Assembly: GCA_028712885.1 (NCBI GenBank)
Contig: JAQTPK010000023.1
Coordinates: forward strand, 1-42,945
Direction: 5' to 3'
DNA length: 42,945 nucleotides
From: Syntrophales bacterium
Lineage (GTDB): Bacteria; Desulfobacterota; Syntrophia; Syntrophales; UBA4778
Part shown: positions 7,790 to 17,189 of the stretch, piece by piece
Layout of the letters: each line of letters starts with the position of its first letter
How positions within the stretch are numbered: position 1 is the first letter of the stretch
Position numbers and translations under genes: made by a program
Notes under the pieces: generated by a model
Database searches by the model: none
What the model was told of the DNA's origin: nothing
What the model saw: only the letters and a program-made list of their open reading frames with translations

Positions 7790-8791
7790 AAAAGAACCGT
7801 GCAGCCCCAGAAGATGGAGGGAGAAGAGGGGTTCGAGATTTCCATCCGCCCCAAGACCCTTTCGGAGTATATCGGGCAGGCGAAGATAAAGGAGAATCTG
7901 TCCGTTTTCATGGAGGCGGCGCGGCGCCGGGGCGAGGCCCTCGATCATGTGCTCCTGTACGGTCCGCCCGGCCTGGGTAAAACCACCCTCGCCTATATAA
8001 TGGCCCGGGAGATGGGTGTCGATATCAGGGTGACTTCCGGCCCGGTCGTTGAGAACAAAGGAGACCTGGCGGCTATCCTGACCAATCTCCACGATCATGA
8101 TATTCTCTTCATCGACGAAATTCACCGCCTGCCAGGCACAATTGAGGAAGTACTTTACCCCGCGATGGAGGATTACTATATCGATATCCTGATCGGGCAG
8201 GGTCCGTCGGCGAGGACGATGAAGCTCCAGATCCCGAAGTTCACGCTGGTGGGGGCGACTACGAAGGCGGGGCTTTTGACATCGCCGCTCCGAAACCGGT
8301 TCGGCATGAGCTTCCGTCTGGATTACTATGCCCCGGAAGAGCTGCACCGGATAATTGTGAGATCGGCGGGGATCCTGTCCATTCGGCTCGAGCCCGAAGG
8401 CGCAATGGAGATCGCCCGTCGCTCCCGCGGGACGCCCCGCATCGCAAACCGGCTCTTGAGAAGGGTCCGCGATTTTGCCGAAGTGGAAGGCGACGGCAGG
8501 GTCGACCGCCGGGCTGCGATCGATTCCCTCGAGCGGCTTGAAGTCGACCATAAAGGCTTCGACCAGATGGATCGCAAAATCCTTCTGACCCTTATTGAAA
8601 AATTCGACGGCGGCCCCGTCGGCATAGAAAGTCTCTCCCTGGCTATCGGGGAAGAAAAGAGCACGGTCGAAGACGTCTACGAGCCTTTTCTGATACAGGA
8701 GGGCTATCTCCATCGTACGGCGCGGGGCCGAATGGCTACGCGCCTGGCGTACGAGCATTTCGGGAAGGCCCCGCGGAAAGAACTTTTCTGA
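7769..8791 (+). CDS. ruvB: Holliday junction branch migration ATPase RuvB
   Basis: RuvB is the AAA+ hexamer that drives branch migration on RuvA-bound junctions. The 340-residue product has Walker A GPPGLGKT (65-72), Walker [10 protein letters not shown], sensor and arginine-finger region [16 protein letters not shown], and a C-terminal winged helix with RTARGRMAT. The N-terminal peptide MDATDAK is encoded inside the GACGCAA word repeat. Its Shine-Dalgarno AAAGGA is a variant of the same word, so the repeat appears to have supplied the start region. Full-length homology begins at about residue 17 ([21 protein letters not shown]). Confidence 0.96.
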   Translation: MDATDAKKRTVQPQKMEGEEGFEISIRPKTLSEYIGQAKIKENLSVFMEAARRRGEALDHVLLYGPPGLGKTTLAYIMAREMGVDIRVTSGPVVENKGDLAAILTNLHDHDILFIDEIHRLPGTIEEVLYPAMEDYYIDILIGQGPSARTMKLQIPKFTLVGATTKAGLLTSPLRNRFGMSFRLDYYAPEELHRIIVRSAGILSIRLEPEGAMEIARRSRGTPRIANRLLRRVRDFAEVEGDGRVDRRAAIDSLERLEVDHKGFDQMDRKILLTLIEKFDGGPVGIESLSLAIGEEKSTVEDVYEPFLIQEGYLHRTARGRMATRLAYEHFGKAPRKELF

Positions 8792-8892
8792 TACTATGCC
8801 GGAACACAAATGTGATCCGTACAGAGACACAGAGGCCCAAAATTTCCCCTGTTACTTCGGGTGATGCGTATCTCCGCAATGTTCCGATCTGC

Positions 8893-8901
8893 TGATATAA
8901 T
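8893..8901 (+). promoter_or_regulatory. Extended -10 promoter abutting queH
   Basis: TGATATAAT is an extended -10 with a perfect TATAAT (8896-8901). A start 7 nt downstream falls on 8908, the A of the queH ATG. No Shine-Dalgarno is visible, so a leaderless transcript is possible. A second TATAAT overlaps at 8901-8906. Confidence 0.45.
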
Positions 8902-8907
8902 ATAATC

Positions 8908-9444
8908 ATGAATATTTTTCTTCACATCTGCTGCGCCCCCTGCACAATTTACCCGCTGCGAATTCTGCGGGAGAAGGGATTTCAGGTTAAAGGGTTCTTC
9001 TTTAACCCCAATATACATCCTTACACCGAATATCTGCGACGCCGCGAAACTCTTTCGGAATTTGCGGGCAGGGTAAATCTTTCCGTTTCTTTCTCTCCGG
9101 AATATCCGATAAAGGAATTCCTGTCGGGCATGATTGCCGCAGGCGAGGAAAGGTGCCGCTTCTGCTACAGAATGCGCCTTCGCACGGCGGCTGTTGCGGC
9201 CAGGCGGGAGGGCTTCTCGAAATTCACAACCACGCTTCTTTACAGCAGATACCAGAAACAGGATTGGATCAGGGAGGAAGGAGTAAAAGCAGCCGGCGAA
9301 GAGGGAGTGGAATTTTATTATGAAGATTTCCGGCCGGGATGGGAAGAAGGCGTCAGGAATTCTAAGAATATGGGCCTTTACCGCCAGCGATATTGCGGGT
9401 GCATATTAAGCGAAGCCGAGCGCTTCAAAGCTCCAGGCGTTTGA
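8908..9444 (+). CDS. queH: Epoxyqueuosine reductase QueH
   Basis: QueH performs the last step of queuosine tRNA modification, reducing epoxyqueuosine to queuosine without cobalamin. The 178-residue product carries the family's N-terminal CC pair and third Cys (C8, C9, C12 in HICCAPC), the FFFNPNIHPYTEYLRR segment, the RCRFC motif in the middle and the C-terminal RYCGCILSE motif. These Cys residues bind the metal/Fe-S centre in studied QueH. It lies between ruvB and lpxC and is not obviously part of either operon. It may be transcribed from the abutting extended -10. Confidence 0.93.
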   Translation: MNIFLHICCAPCTIYPLRILREKGFQVKGFFFNPNIHPYTEYLRRRETLSEFAGRVNLSVSFSPEYPIKEFLSGMIAAGEERCRFCYRMRLRTAAVAARREGFSKFTTTLLYSRYQKQDWIREEGVKAAGEEGVEFYYEDFRPGWEEGVRNSKNMGLYRQRYCGCILSEAERFKAPGV

Positions 9445-9487
9445 AAAACGCCCATATTTCACTTTTTAATACAGCTGAGTTTATCCA

Positions 9488-9505
9488 TGTGTCGATTACG
9501 ACACA
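9488..9505 (+). other. Hairpin upstream of lpxC
   Basis: TGTGTCG (9488-9494), loop ATTA, CGACACA (9499-9505) is a perfect 7-bp stem followed by GGAGG. There is no U run. It lies in the 239-nt gap between queH and lpxC; the role is unknown. Confidence 0.3.
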
Positions 9506-9572
9506 GGAGGCCGTCCGAGTCCCGTCCGGGCCTGAAAAATATTTATGAACATCTAATAATTATATATACTTG

Positions 9573-9600
9573 GGAGGAATACCTCCGGGCACTGAGGTAT
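9573..9600 (+). promoter_or_regulatory. Two mutually exclusive hairpins in the lpxC leader
   Basis: GGAGG (9573-9577) can pair with CCTCC (9582-9586), while ATACCTC (9579-9585) can pair with GAGGTAT (9594-9600). The two stems share bases, so only one can form. They lie about 85 nt before the lpxC start. Regulation by this switch is speculative. Confidence 0.25.
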
Positions 9601-9683
9601 AAAAATTGCTTTTCCTTACAGCCGTTGCAGTTTATGGTTTGGCGGCTTTTCCCCTTTTTGAATAAAGAGAGCGCGGTCCTGAA

Positions 9684-10589
9684 ATGCAGTTTCAGCGGAC
9701 GATTAAAAGTGAAATCAGATGTAAAAGTATCGGCCTGCATTCCGGCAGAAGAGTAAATATGGTCATCAGACCTGCCGGCGTCGATCAGGGAATTACTTTT
9801 ATCCGCAAGGATGTGCCGGGTGAAAACCGGATCAAGGCGCATCTGTCCAATGTGACCGACACTACTCTCGCCACTACCCTCGGCATAAACGGAACGAGAA
9901 TATCCACCATAGAACACCTGCTTTCCGCGTTCCGGGGAACCGGCATAGACAACGCAACCGTGGAGGTCGACTCTGCGGAAGTCCCTATAATGGACGGAAG
10001 CGCCCTGCCGTTCGTAAACCTTTTAAGAAATGCCGGAACCAGAATCCAGAATAAAAACCGGAAAGTCATGCTGGTCAGGAAGAGAATCGAAGTGGCCGAC
10101 GGGGACGGATCGGCCTGCCTTGAACCATGCGATCATTTCAAAATAACTTATAAAATCGATTACAGTCATCCCTTCATCGGAGAGCAGATCTATACGATGG
10201 CCTTTTCTTACGAGCTGTACCGGGAGGAAATCTGTCAGGCCAGGACCTTCGGCTTTCTCCGCGATGTTGAATATCTGCAGGCGAAGGGCCTGGCGCTGGG
10301 CGGCTCTCTGAAGAACGCAATCGTCCTGGATGATACCCGGATTATAAATAAGGAAGGGTTGCGCTGTCCCGATGAACTGGTCAAGCACAAGATCCTCGAT
10401 GCAATCGGCGACCTGTTCCTGCTCGGATACCCGGTGATCGGTCACTTTGTCGCCCGCAAGTCAGGGCATAAGCTGAATAATCTGCTCCTGAAGGAACTTA
10501 TCTCCAGCCCGGATAATCATGAGATGCTGAGTTACTCAAAACTGGAGTCCGGAGTTCCCGCTTCTGTGATAAAAGCGGCGGTCGAGTAA
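9684..10589 (+). CDS. lpxC: UDP-3-O-acyl-N-acetylglucosamine deacetylase LpxC
   Basis: LpxC removes the acetate from UDP-3-O-acyl-GlcNAc, the committed step of lipid A synthesis, and uses zinc. The 301-residue product begins with the family start QRTIKSEIRCKSIGLHSG. It has His78 in STIEHLLSA, the second metal pair in DELVKHKILDAIGDLFLLG (His and Asp) and the catalytic His in KSGHKLNN. Length and both repeated domains fit. It shows that the organism makes lipid A. The Shine-Dalgarno is poor. It is followed by a 231-nt gap without recognised features. Confidence 0.96.
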   Translation: MQFQRTIKSEIRCKSIGLHSGRRVNMVIRPAGVDQGITFIRKDVPGENRIKAHLSNVTDTTLATTLGINGTRISTIEHLLSAFRGTGIDNATVEVDSAEVPIMDGSALPFVNLLRNAGTRIQNKNRKVMLVRKRIEVADGDGSACLEPCDHFKITYKIDYSHPFIGEQIYTMAFSYELYREEICQARTFGFLRDVEYLQAKGLALGGSLKNAIVLDDTRIINKEGLRCPDELVKHKILDAIGDLFLLGYPVIGHFVARKSGHKLNNLLLKELISSPDNHEMLSYSKLESGVPASVIKAAVE

Positions 10590-10820
10590 CGCCGTATTTC
10601 CCGATATCAACTTATTTCAGAGGCATTGAGCATCGTAGTTGCCCAAAACCCTGAAATCCGTATAGTTGTATCCCCCCAAAAAAGGCTTGTCATCTTCCTC
10701 TTTCTTGGTATATCCTCGCCAAAATAGTCAAGAAAACAGGCACTTCAATATCAGGCCGAACCGCGTATTCCCGCTGCCCTGTCCAGACCGGCGTTTTTCC
10801 GTGCCTGCAGCCGATACAGA

Positions 10821-11399
10821 ATGAAATCAAAGTCGAAGAGACTTCTGTCCGTCCTCATCATCGCGATCGGCGCGGTCCTGGTGCTCCAAAGCCCGAGCCA
10901 TGCCCTGATCGCGTCTATCTCCGACCTCTTTGTGACACATAACAATAAAGAGGTGCTGGTTTATTTCCGGGTCAAGGACTGCTTCACAAAAAGCATGGAA
11001 GAGGCGATACTCGCGGGAATCCCGACCACGTTTACCTTTATTGTCGAGCTGTACCAGAAAAGGACGATCTGGTTTGACAGCAGGATGGCCTCTGTCGAGA
11101 TCAAGCAGACGGTAAAATACGACAATGTCAGAAATATCTTCTATGTGACCTCATCTCTGGGAAACGGCGCACATCAGGAATACAAGGATCTTGCCGGCGT
11201 CAAAAGGGCCATGACGGACATAAACGGGATAGCTATCGCCCCCTTGAGATTTCTCAGCCGGGAGAACCAGTATTTTGTGCGGGTAAAGGCTAAACTCGAC
11301 AAGATCCGCCTTCCTTTGCACATGGAATACGTATTGTTTTTCGTATCCATGTGGGATTTCGAAACAGAATGGCACCGTCAGGAGTTTGTTTACAAATGA
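10821..11399 (+). CDS. DUF4390 family exported protein
   Basis: The 192-residue product has an N-terminal signal or anchor helix (about residues 8-29) and a beta-rich remainder with IASISDLFVTHNNKEVLVYFRVKDCF at the start of the mature part. This fits the DUF4390 family, often found directly upstream of NtrY-like sensor kinases. The stop overlaps the kinase start (ATGA, 11396-11399), so translation is likely coupled. That coupling suggests a sensory accessory protein in the envelope, but no function is established from sequence. Confidence 0.82.
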   Translation: MKSKSKRLLSVLIIAIGAVLVLQSPSHALIASISDLFVTHNNKEVLVYFRVKDCFTKSMEEAILAGIPTTFTFIVELYQKRTIWFDSRMASVEIKQTVKYDNVRNIFYVTSSLGNGAHQEYKDLAGVKRAMTDINGIAIAPLRFLSRENQYFVRVKAKLDKIRLPLHMEYVLFFVSMWDFETEWHRQEFVYK

Positions 11400-13609
11400 C
11401 CGGAACGGAAAATAGATCGCTGCAGGACGCAAAGGAACAAAGGAGAAGGCGCCGCGAGCGCATTATAATTATCGCGACGATCGTGCTGATCCTGATCCTG
11501 ACGTTCATAGAGACGCACCTGTCCAAAATCGAATCGCTTATCCCCATCTCCAACAACGTCCTGATTTTCGCCCTGATCAACATCAATATCATTCTGGTTA
11601 TTCTTCTTATTTTCCTGATCGTGAGGAATGTCGTAAAGCTCGTCTCGGAGCGGAAGCACGGCATTCTCGGATCGAAGCTGAGAACGAAGCTAGTGGCGGC
11701 ATTCGTCGGCCTGTCGCTCATACCCACGGCCATTCTCTTCTTTGTGGCCATCAACCTCCTTTCGTACAGCATAGACAACTGGTTCAGCATGAAGGTGGGC
11801 GGCGCGCTCAATCTTTCCCTGGATATTGCCCAGGCCTATTACCAGCAGTATTCGGACAACGCCAGGTTTTATGCCCGGCAGATCGGGTCCGTCATTACCG
11901 CCAACCGCTTGTATCAGAGCGAACGCTCTCCTTACCTCCAGACCTATGCCGACCAGCGGCAAAAGGATCTCAAGGTGAGCATGCTGGAAATTTCTTTCAA
12001 GAACAACCCCGAGAAGTTCGTTTTCCGGGGCGCCGAGGAAGCGGATCTTCAGCCCAAAAAGCCCGCCCCCGAACTCATCGACGAGGTCTTTGCGGGAAAG
12101 GACGTGTCTACGACCCAATCCCTCGGCCAGGGGGATCTGATTATCGGGCTGGCCCCCGTCCTTTCTCCTCTCGAGCAGAACGAGGTCATCGGGATCGTGG
12201 CGGTCTATTATTACATTCCCAAAAGCGTGATCGACAAGGTATCCGTGATCTCGAAGACATCGGAAGAATACAGGCAGTTCCGGCTGCTCAAGAATCCCAT
12301 CAAGCTCAGTTATATAATTACCCTGTTTATTATAACGCTTCTCATTATCTTTTCCGCGACCTGGTTCGGCATTTATCTCGCGAAGGGCATCACGGTCCCC
12401 ATTCAGGATCTGGCGCAGGCGACCCGCAAAATAGCCCAGGGCAATCTCGATTACCAGATCGACATCGTTTCGGACGACGAGATCGGGGTTCTGGTGGATT
12501 CGTTCAACCAGATGACGAGGGATTTGAAAATCAGCCATGAAGAAGTCCAGCAGGCCAGCATCGATCTGGAGAGGCGCAGAAAATACATGGAGACCGTCCT
12601 GCGCAATGTGTCCGCCGGAGTGGTCTCCATCGATATGGACGGCAACATCACGACCATCAACCGGGCATCAGAGCGCATGCTCGGCATAAAAACGGACAAG
12701 GTCCTCGGCAGGAAATTCCGGGAAGTGCTGAAGCCCGAGCACCTCGTCCTGGTGGAGGAGTTTCTCAAGGAGATCACGGAGAGCGAAACAGGGTTCATTG
12801 AAAAGCAGATCGAGCTTAACCTCCCGGACCGCACCCTGACCGTTTGGATCACCACGACGATTCTGAGGGACGAGGAAGGAAACTATATGGGCATGGTCGT
12901 CGTGTTCGAGGACCTCACGGCGCTGCAGAAGGCGGAAAGGATGGCGGCCTGGCGCGAAGTGGCGAGGAGGATCGCGCACGAAATCAAGAACCCCCTCACG
13001 CCCGTCCAGCTTTCGGCACAGCGTTTGCAAAAGAAATACGGCGACAAACTGGAAGAGGACGGCGGCGTTTTCTATGAATGCACCAAGACCATTATCGATC
13101 AGGTGGAAGTGCTGAAAAGGCTTGTAAACGAATTTTCCCTGTACGCGCGGATGCCCGTGGCGCAGCCGGCCCCCAACCACATCAACGAGGTCATTGCGGG
13201 AACGGTAAATCTGTTCCAGGATGCCCATAAGGAGATAGAGTTTGTTTTCTCCATGGCGGAAGATATTCCCGCCGTGAACATAGATTCCGAGCAGATAAAG
13301 AGGGTGATGATGAACCTCCTCGACAATGCTGCAGCGGCGGTTCAGAAGGACGAGGGACGGGTTGAAATTCGAACTTCGTTTGATAAAATTTCCATGATGG
13401 CGAAAGTCGACGTGATCGATAATGGAACGGGGATAGCCCCGAGGGATAAAATGAGGATGTTCGAGCCTTATTTCTCCACCAAGAAGGCGGGAACGGGACT
13501 CGGCCTTGCAATCGTGAGTTCGATAATTTCCGATCATCGCGGCACGATCAGCGTGAAAGACAACCGCCCCAAAGGTACTATCGTTACATTTGAATTGCCG
13601 GCGGCATAA
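11396..13609 (+). CDS. NtrY-like membrane sensor histidine kinase
   Basis: The 737-residue product has transmembrane helices near 24-40, 50-75 and 100-125, an extracytoplasmic sensor region to about 300, a further helix, a HAMP domain (LAKGITVPIQDLAQATRKIAQGNLDYQ), a PAS domain, a HisKA box with His528 in ARRIAHEIKNPLTP, and a HATPase domain with NLLDNAAAAV, DNGTGI and GTGLGLAIV. The NtrY-type layout and a sigma-54 response regulator downstream define a two-component pair. The start ATG 11396 is chosen because it overlaps the upstream stop (ATGA); an upstream extension to 11351 would lie inside the DUF4390 gene. The signal is unknown. Confidence 0.93.
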   Translation: MTGTENRSLQDAKEQRRRRRERIIIIATIVLILILTFIETHLSKIESLIPISNNVLIFALININIILVILLIFLIVRNVVKLVSERKHGILGSKLRTKLVAAFVGLSLIPTAILFFVAINLLSYSIDNWFSMKVGGALNLSLDIAQAYYQQYSDNARFYARQIGSVITANRLYQSERSPYLQTYADQRQKDLKVSMLEISFKNNPEKFVFRGAEEADLQPKKPAPELIDEVFAGKDVSTTQSLGQGDLIIGLAPVLSPLEQNEVIGIVAVYYYIPKSVIDKVSVISKTSEEYRQFRLLKNPIKLSYIITLFIITLLIIFSATWFGIYLAKGITVPIQDLAQATRKIAQGNLDYQIDIVSDDEIGVLVDSFNQMTRDLKISHEEVQQASIDLERRRKYMETVLRNVSAGVVSIDMDGNITTINRASERMLGIKTDKVLGRKFREVLKPEHLVLVEEFLKEITESETGFIEKQIELNLPDRTLTVWITTTILRDEEGNYMGMVVVFEDLTALQKAERMAAWREVARRIAHEIKNPLTPVQLSAQRLQKKYGDKLEEDGGVFYECTKTIIDQVEVLKRLVNEFSLYARMPVAQPAPNHINEVIAGTVNLFQDAHKEIEFVFSMAEDIPAVNIDSEQIKRVMMNLLDNAAAAVQKDEGRVEIRTSFDKISMMAKVDVIDNGTGIAPRDKMRMFEPYFSTKKAGTGLGLAIVSSIISDHRGTISVKDNRPKGTIVTFELPAA

Positions 13610-13612
13610 AAT

Positions 13613-13732
13613 AAGTCTAAGTGGCTAAGGGCTAAGGGAACACTGTCCGAATATGATGAACAAACTTGTTTCTGAAGGGCGGATGTCTTCACGTTACCTT
13701 TTTTACCTTTAGCCCTTTGCCTTTAGCCTTAT
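13613..13732. repeat. CTAAGGG word palindrome between ntrY-like and ntrX-like genes
   Basis: Left arm GTGGCTAAGGGCTAAGGG (13621-13638, with AAGTCTAA before it) opposes right arm TTTAGCCCTTTGCCTTTAGC (13709-13728 region). The words are CTAAGGG and its inverse, imperfectly repeated. The arms fill the 136-nt gap between two co-directional genes and end 14 nt before the regulator's start. Confidence 0.6.
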
Positions 13733-13745
13733 TCCAAGGACGATT

Positions 13746-15110
13746 ATGAATTATAAGACTATACTCGTTGTCGACGACGAAGAGAGCATCTGCCAGTCCC
13801 TTAAGGGAATTCTGACGGATGAGGGCTACAGAGTCCTCACCGTCCTGAGCGGCGAAGAGTCCCTTCCCATTATTCAGGATGAGCTTCCCGATCTTGTCCT
13901 CCTGGACATCTGGCTTCCCGGGATGGACGGGATAGAGATACTGAAACTGATCAAAGCCGATAATCCGCAGCTGCCGGTTATCATGATGTCCGGCCACGGC
14001 ACGATCGAGACGGCGGTGAAATCGACGAAGCTCGGCGCCTTCGATTTCATAGAAAAGCCGCTTTCACTCGATAAGGTCGTCCTGATCATCCGCCATGCCC
14101 TGGACCTGGTGCGCCTGGAGGACGAAAACAAGCTGCTCAGGCAGAAATATCCCCAGGAGTACGAACTGACGGGTGAGAGCAGGGCGATAGAGGACCTGGT
14201 CGAAACGATTTCCATCATCGCCCCGACAAATGCCTGGATCCTGATCATGGGGGAAAACGGGACGGGAAAGGAACTCGTTGCGCGTTCGATACACCGGCAG
14301 AGCAAAAGGAGCCGAAGGCCTTTCATCGAAGTGAATTGCGCGGCCATTCCCGAAGACCTCATCGAAAGCGAATTGTTCGGCCACGAAAAGGGCTCATTCA
14401 CGGGCGCGACCCAGATGAAGAGGGGAAAATTCGACCTTGCCAACGAAGGCACGATCTTTCTGGATGAAGTCGCGGATATGAGTCTGAAAGCGCAGGCCAA
14501 GATCCTCCGCATACTTCAGGAAAAAAAATTCGAGCGGGTCGGGGGGACCCGGCTGATCGAGACGGACGTCCGGGTCATTGCGGCGACGAACAAGGATCTG
14601 GAGAAAGAAATGGAGGAGGGGCGGTTCCGGCCGGACCTCTTTTACCGTTTGAACGTCATACCCTTGTTCATCCCGCCGCTGAGGGAAAGAAAAGAGGATA
14701 TCCCTCCACTGGTCAAACGATTCGTCAAGGAATTCTCGTTAAAGGAAGGGAAAGAGGAAAAAGGGATCGCGCCGGAGGCGCTCGATTTCCTTATGAATCA
14801 TAACTGGCCGGGAAATGTCCGGGAGCTTAAGAATCTTATAGAACGGCTGGTCATCCTGACCTCGTCCGACACGATAGCGGTGGACGACATTCCCCCGTTC
14901 TTCAAGACGGAAAACGGCAGGATGGGCGAATCGGTTTTTGATTCAGATTTATTCAAAACGGCCAAGATGGAATGGGAAAAGAAATTCATCCTGCGCAAGC
15001 TCCAGGAGAATAACGGGAATATCTCGAAAACGGCGGACCTGATCGGGATGGAGCGCAGCAACCTTCATCGGAAGATAAAGAGCTACGGGCTGGAACCCAA
15101 AAAGGAATAA
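13746..15110 (+). CDS. NtrX-like sigma-54-dependent response regulator
   Basis: The 454-residue product has a receiver domain (acidic pair D10-D11, phospho-acceptor Asp54 in LVLLDIWLPGMDG, Lys in FIEKP), an AAA+ sigma-54 activation domain with Walker A GENGTGKE and Walker B IFLDEV, and a C-terminal Fis-type helix-turn-helix (NNGNISKTADLIGMERSNLHRKIKSYGL). The sigma-54 contact loop reads GSFTGA instead of the usual GAFTGA. The partner kinase lies upstream. The start ATG 13746 has AAGGA upstream, directly next to the word palindrome. The target genes cannot be read here. Confidence 0.94.
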   Translation: MNYKTILVVDDEESICQSLKGILTDEGYRVLTVLSGEESLPIIQDELPDLVLLDIWLPGMDGIEILKLIKADNPQLPVIMMSGHGTIETAVKSTKLGAFDFIEKPLSLDKVVLIIRHALDLVRLEDENKLLRQKYPQEYELTGESRAIEDLVETISIIAPTNAWILIMGENGTGKELVARSIHRQSKRSRRPFIEVNCAAIPEDLIESELFGHEKGSFTGATQMKRGKFDLANEGTIFLDEVADMSLKAQAKILRILQEKKFERVGGTRLIETDVRVIAATNKDLEKEMEEGRFRPDLFYRLNVIPLFIPPLRERKEDIPPLVKRFVKEFSLKEGKEEKGIAPEALDFLMNHNWPGNVRELKNLIERLVILTSSDTIAVDDIPPFFKTENGRMGESVFDSDLFKTAKMEWEKKFILRKLQENNGNISKTADLIGMERSNLHRKIKSYGLEPKKE

Positions 15111-15243
15111 ATCCTGAATCCCAAGCACCAAATCCCAATTAATTTCAAAATTCAAATATCCAAATCCAAAACTCGACGTTTTCGGACTTTGAATTTCGAC
15201 ATTAGGATTTGTTTGGGATTTGTTATTTGGGATTTGGGATTTG
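15111..15243. repeat. AATCCCAA/GGGATTTG word palindrome between convergent genes
   Basis: The left arm (15111-15178) is made of AATCC, CAAATCC, AATTTC and AATTCAAAT words. The right arm (15184-15243) carries the inverse words TTTGAATTTCG, AGGATTTG and GGGATTTGGGATTTG. The palindrome spans the gap between the NtrX-like gene and the epimerase. The epimerase's last codons (KKQIPNPK, stop at 15223-15225) lie within the right arm. Confidence 0.65.
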
Positions 15244-16176
15244 TTTTTTATACCATTCCACAGTCTGCTCCAGTCCGGAATGAAATGAAGTTTCCGGATT
15301 GAAGCCGAGAAATTCCCTGGCCAGGGAAATGTCCGCCATGGAAAAGCGGATATCTCCCGGCTGCGGATCCGTGAACAGGGGATTGCCGTTTTTTTTCGTG
15401 ATGGCGGAAATCTCCCGCAGCAGGTCAAGCAGGCTGTGGCTCCTGTTGCAGGCGATATTGAAGGCCAGGCCGGCCGCCCTGCCGTCCGCTTCGCAGGCCT
15501 TGATGTTCGCATTTACCACGTCCGAAACGCAGATAAAATCCCTCGACTGAAGTCCGTCTCCGTAAACGGTCGGCCTCTTCCCCTCCAGGAGCGCCTGAAT
15601 GAACTTCGGAATAACCGCTGCGTAGTCTGAATGCGGGTTTTGTCTTTTTCCGTAAACGTTGAAATACCTGAGCGCGACCGTCTCCAGTCCGTACAATTCA
15701 CGGAAAAGAGCGCAGTTAATCTCGCCGATCAGTTTGCTCGAACCGTAGGGGGACATGGGCTCCAGTCGTACGGATTCCGGCAGGGCCGATCCGGAATCCC
15801 TGTTCCCGTAAACGGCGGCGGATGAGGCGAAGACGAACCTCTTCGCGCCGGCATCGCGGGCGGCAACGAGCATGTTCAGAGTTCCGGTGACGTTGATATC
15901 ATGGCAGAGGATAGGGTCTGCAACGGATCTGGACACCGAAACGAGGGCTGCATGGTGCAGGATAAAGTCGGCCCCTTCGGCTGCCTTCCGGCAATCGGCG
16001 AGCCCTTGGACGTCCCCCTCGATAACTTCTATTCTCTCGGAGCCCGGAAAAGAGAGGTTTTCCCTTTTTCCCGTGGAGAAATTGTCGAGAATGCGGACTC
16101 TTTTGCCCCTGCGGACAACTTCTTCAGCGATATTGGAGCCGATGAATCCGGCGCCGCCTGTTATCGTGTAGAGCAT
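15223..16176 (-). CDS. NAD-dependent sugar-nucleotide epimerase (extended SDR)
   Basis: The 317-residue product has the Rossmann start TGGAGFIGSN (6-15), the ASSAAVYG motif (118-124), catalytic Tyr144 and Lys148 (YGSSK), and RYFNVYGKRQNPHSDYAAVIP. The last pattern is typical of UDP-GlcNAc/UDP-glucose 4-epimerase-like enzymes (WbpP/GalE group). It probably makes a surface-polysaccharide sugar. It is the last gene of a minus-strand run with a flippase-like gene 21 nt upstream. The C-terminal residues are encoded by the word repeat, so the natural end may have been replaced. The exact substrate is uncertain. Confidence 0.88.
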   Translation of the reverse strand: MLYTITGGAGFIGSNIAEEVVRRGKRVRILDNFSTGKRENLSFPGSERIEVIEGDVQGLADCRKAAEGADFILHHAALVSVSRSVADPILCHDINVTGTLNMLVAARDAGAKRFVFASSAAVYGNRDSGSALPESVRLEPMSPYGSSKLIGEINCALFRELYGLETVALRYFNVYGKRQNPHSDYAAVIPKFIQALLEGKRPTVYGDGLQSRDFICVSDVVNANIKACEADGRAAGLAFNIACNRSHSLLDLLREISAITKKNGNPLFTDPQPGDIRFSMADISLAREFLGFNPETSFHSGLEQTVEWYKKQIPNPK

Positions 16177-16197
16177 ATGTTGTATGTAATGGATTTT

Positions 16198-17169
16198 CTA
16201 CTTCCTGTCTACTCTTAAATCTGACAACCGGAAGTGATTGAAAGGCAAAAAAATTGCGCCCAGCACTACCGTGAAGCCCAAGCTTATGAAATGAAATATT
16301 ATGGCATAGGTAAGGGCGTCGGCTTTGGAAATGCCGAACAGAGTCAAGCCGAGTACGCAGAAAAAGTGCCAGTTTCCGATATACCCGGGCGCGGTGGGGA
16401 TAGTGATGCCGATGATCAGTATAACCATGACGATCAAGGCCGCGAGCACGGACAAATTGAAGCCGAACGCCTGGAACAGGATATAAATGACCAGGGCATG
16501 CAGAAACCAGATCAGGATGGACAGAAGAGATACATTGAGAATAAGCTTCGGGTCCGTGATTATCTCGATCCCGTCAATGAAGTGATGGATTACCCGGTTC
16601 AGCAGGGCGCCCCATCGGGCGGGGAGAATCCCCGTAAACCGGTCGAACATTCGCAGAGACGGCTCCCTCCTGAATATGAGCAGAAGGATGAAACCAAGCA
16701 CGCCGAGAGTCACGCCGAGAAAAACAAGGCTGGCGTTAACGAGCCAGACCGGCAGGGGCGTGAAAAGAAGAATGACAAAAAATATCAGGAGGACGGAAAG
16801 GCAGTCGAAGACCCTTTCGATGAACACGGTCCCCAGCGCAGCCGTGAGGCGGATATTGGCCTTTCCGGAAACCAGGTACGGCCGCGCCAGCTCCCCGATC
16901 CTTGCCGGGATGATGATAAGCGCCAGCGCGCCGACGTTGGTGATCGAAAAGAGCGAGAACTGGTCCAGCTTTACGATCGGGCTGAGCAACACGCCCCAGC
17001 GGTAGGAGCGGATTAGCTGAACCAGGAGAAGAACAATTAAAACGGGAACGATATAGCCGGCCTTCAGCGACCGGAAGCCCGCCGCGATCGCCTCGAAATC
17101 GATTCCCCGGAAAGAGAAATAAAGCAGGATTGCGCCTATTACTGCGCCGAAAACAATATTTTTTTTCAT
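16198..17169 (-). CDS. Flippase-like integral membrane protein (YbhN/LPG synthase TM family)
   Basis: The 323-residue product has about eight hydrophobic helices. It carries LVQLIRSYRWGVLL, TNVGALALIIIPARIGELARPYLVS and TVFIERVFDCLSVL, the conserved pattern of the UPF0104/lysylphosphatidylglycerol synthase transmembrane family. Members are linked to lipid or polyisoprenoid-sugar flipping. It lies 21 nt upstream of the epimerase and 20 nt downstream of the lipoprotein gene, so the three probably form an envelope operon. The substrate is unknown. Confidence 0.85.
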   Translation of the reverse strand: MKKNIVFGAVIGAILLYFSFRGIDFEAIAAGFRSLKAGYIVPVLIVLLLVQLIRSYRWGVLLSPIVKLDQFSLFSITNVGALALIIIPARIGELARPYLVSGKANIRLTAALGTVFIERVFDCLSVLLIFFVILLFTPLPVWLVNASLVFLGVTLGVLGFILLLIFRREPSLRMFDRFTGILPARWGALLNRVIHHFIDGIEIITDPKLILNVSLLSILIWFLHALVIYILFQAFGFNLSVLAALIVMVILIIGITIPTAPGYIGNWHFFCVLGLTLFGISKADALTYAIIFHFISLGFTVVLGAIFLPFNHFRLSDLRVDRK

Positions 17170-17189
17170 GCTGCTCCGACCGGCCCCGA

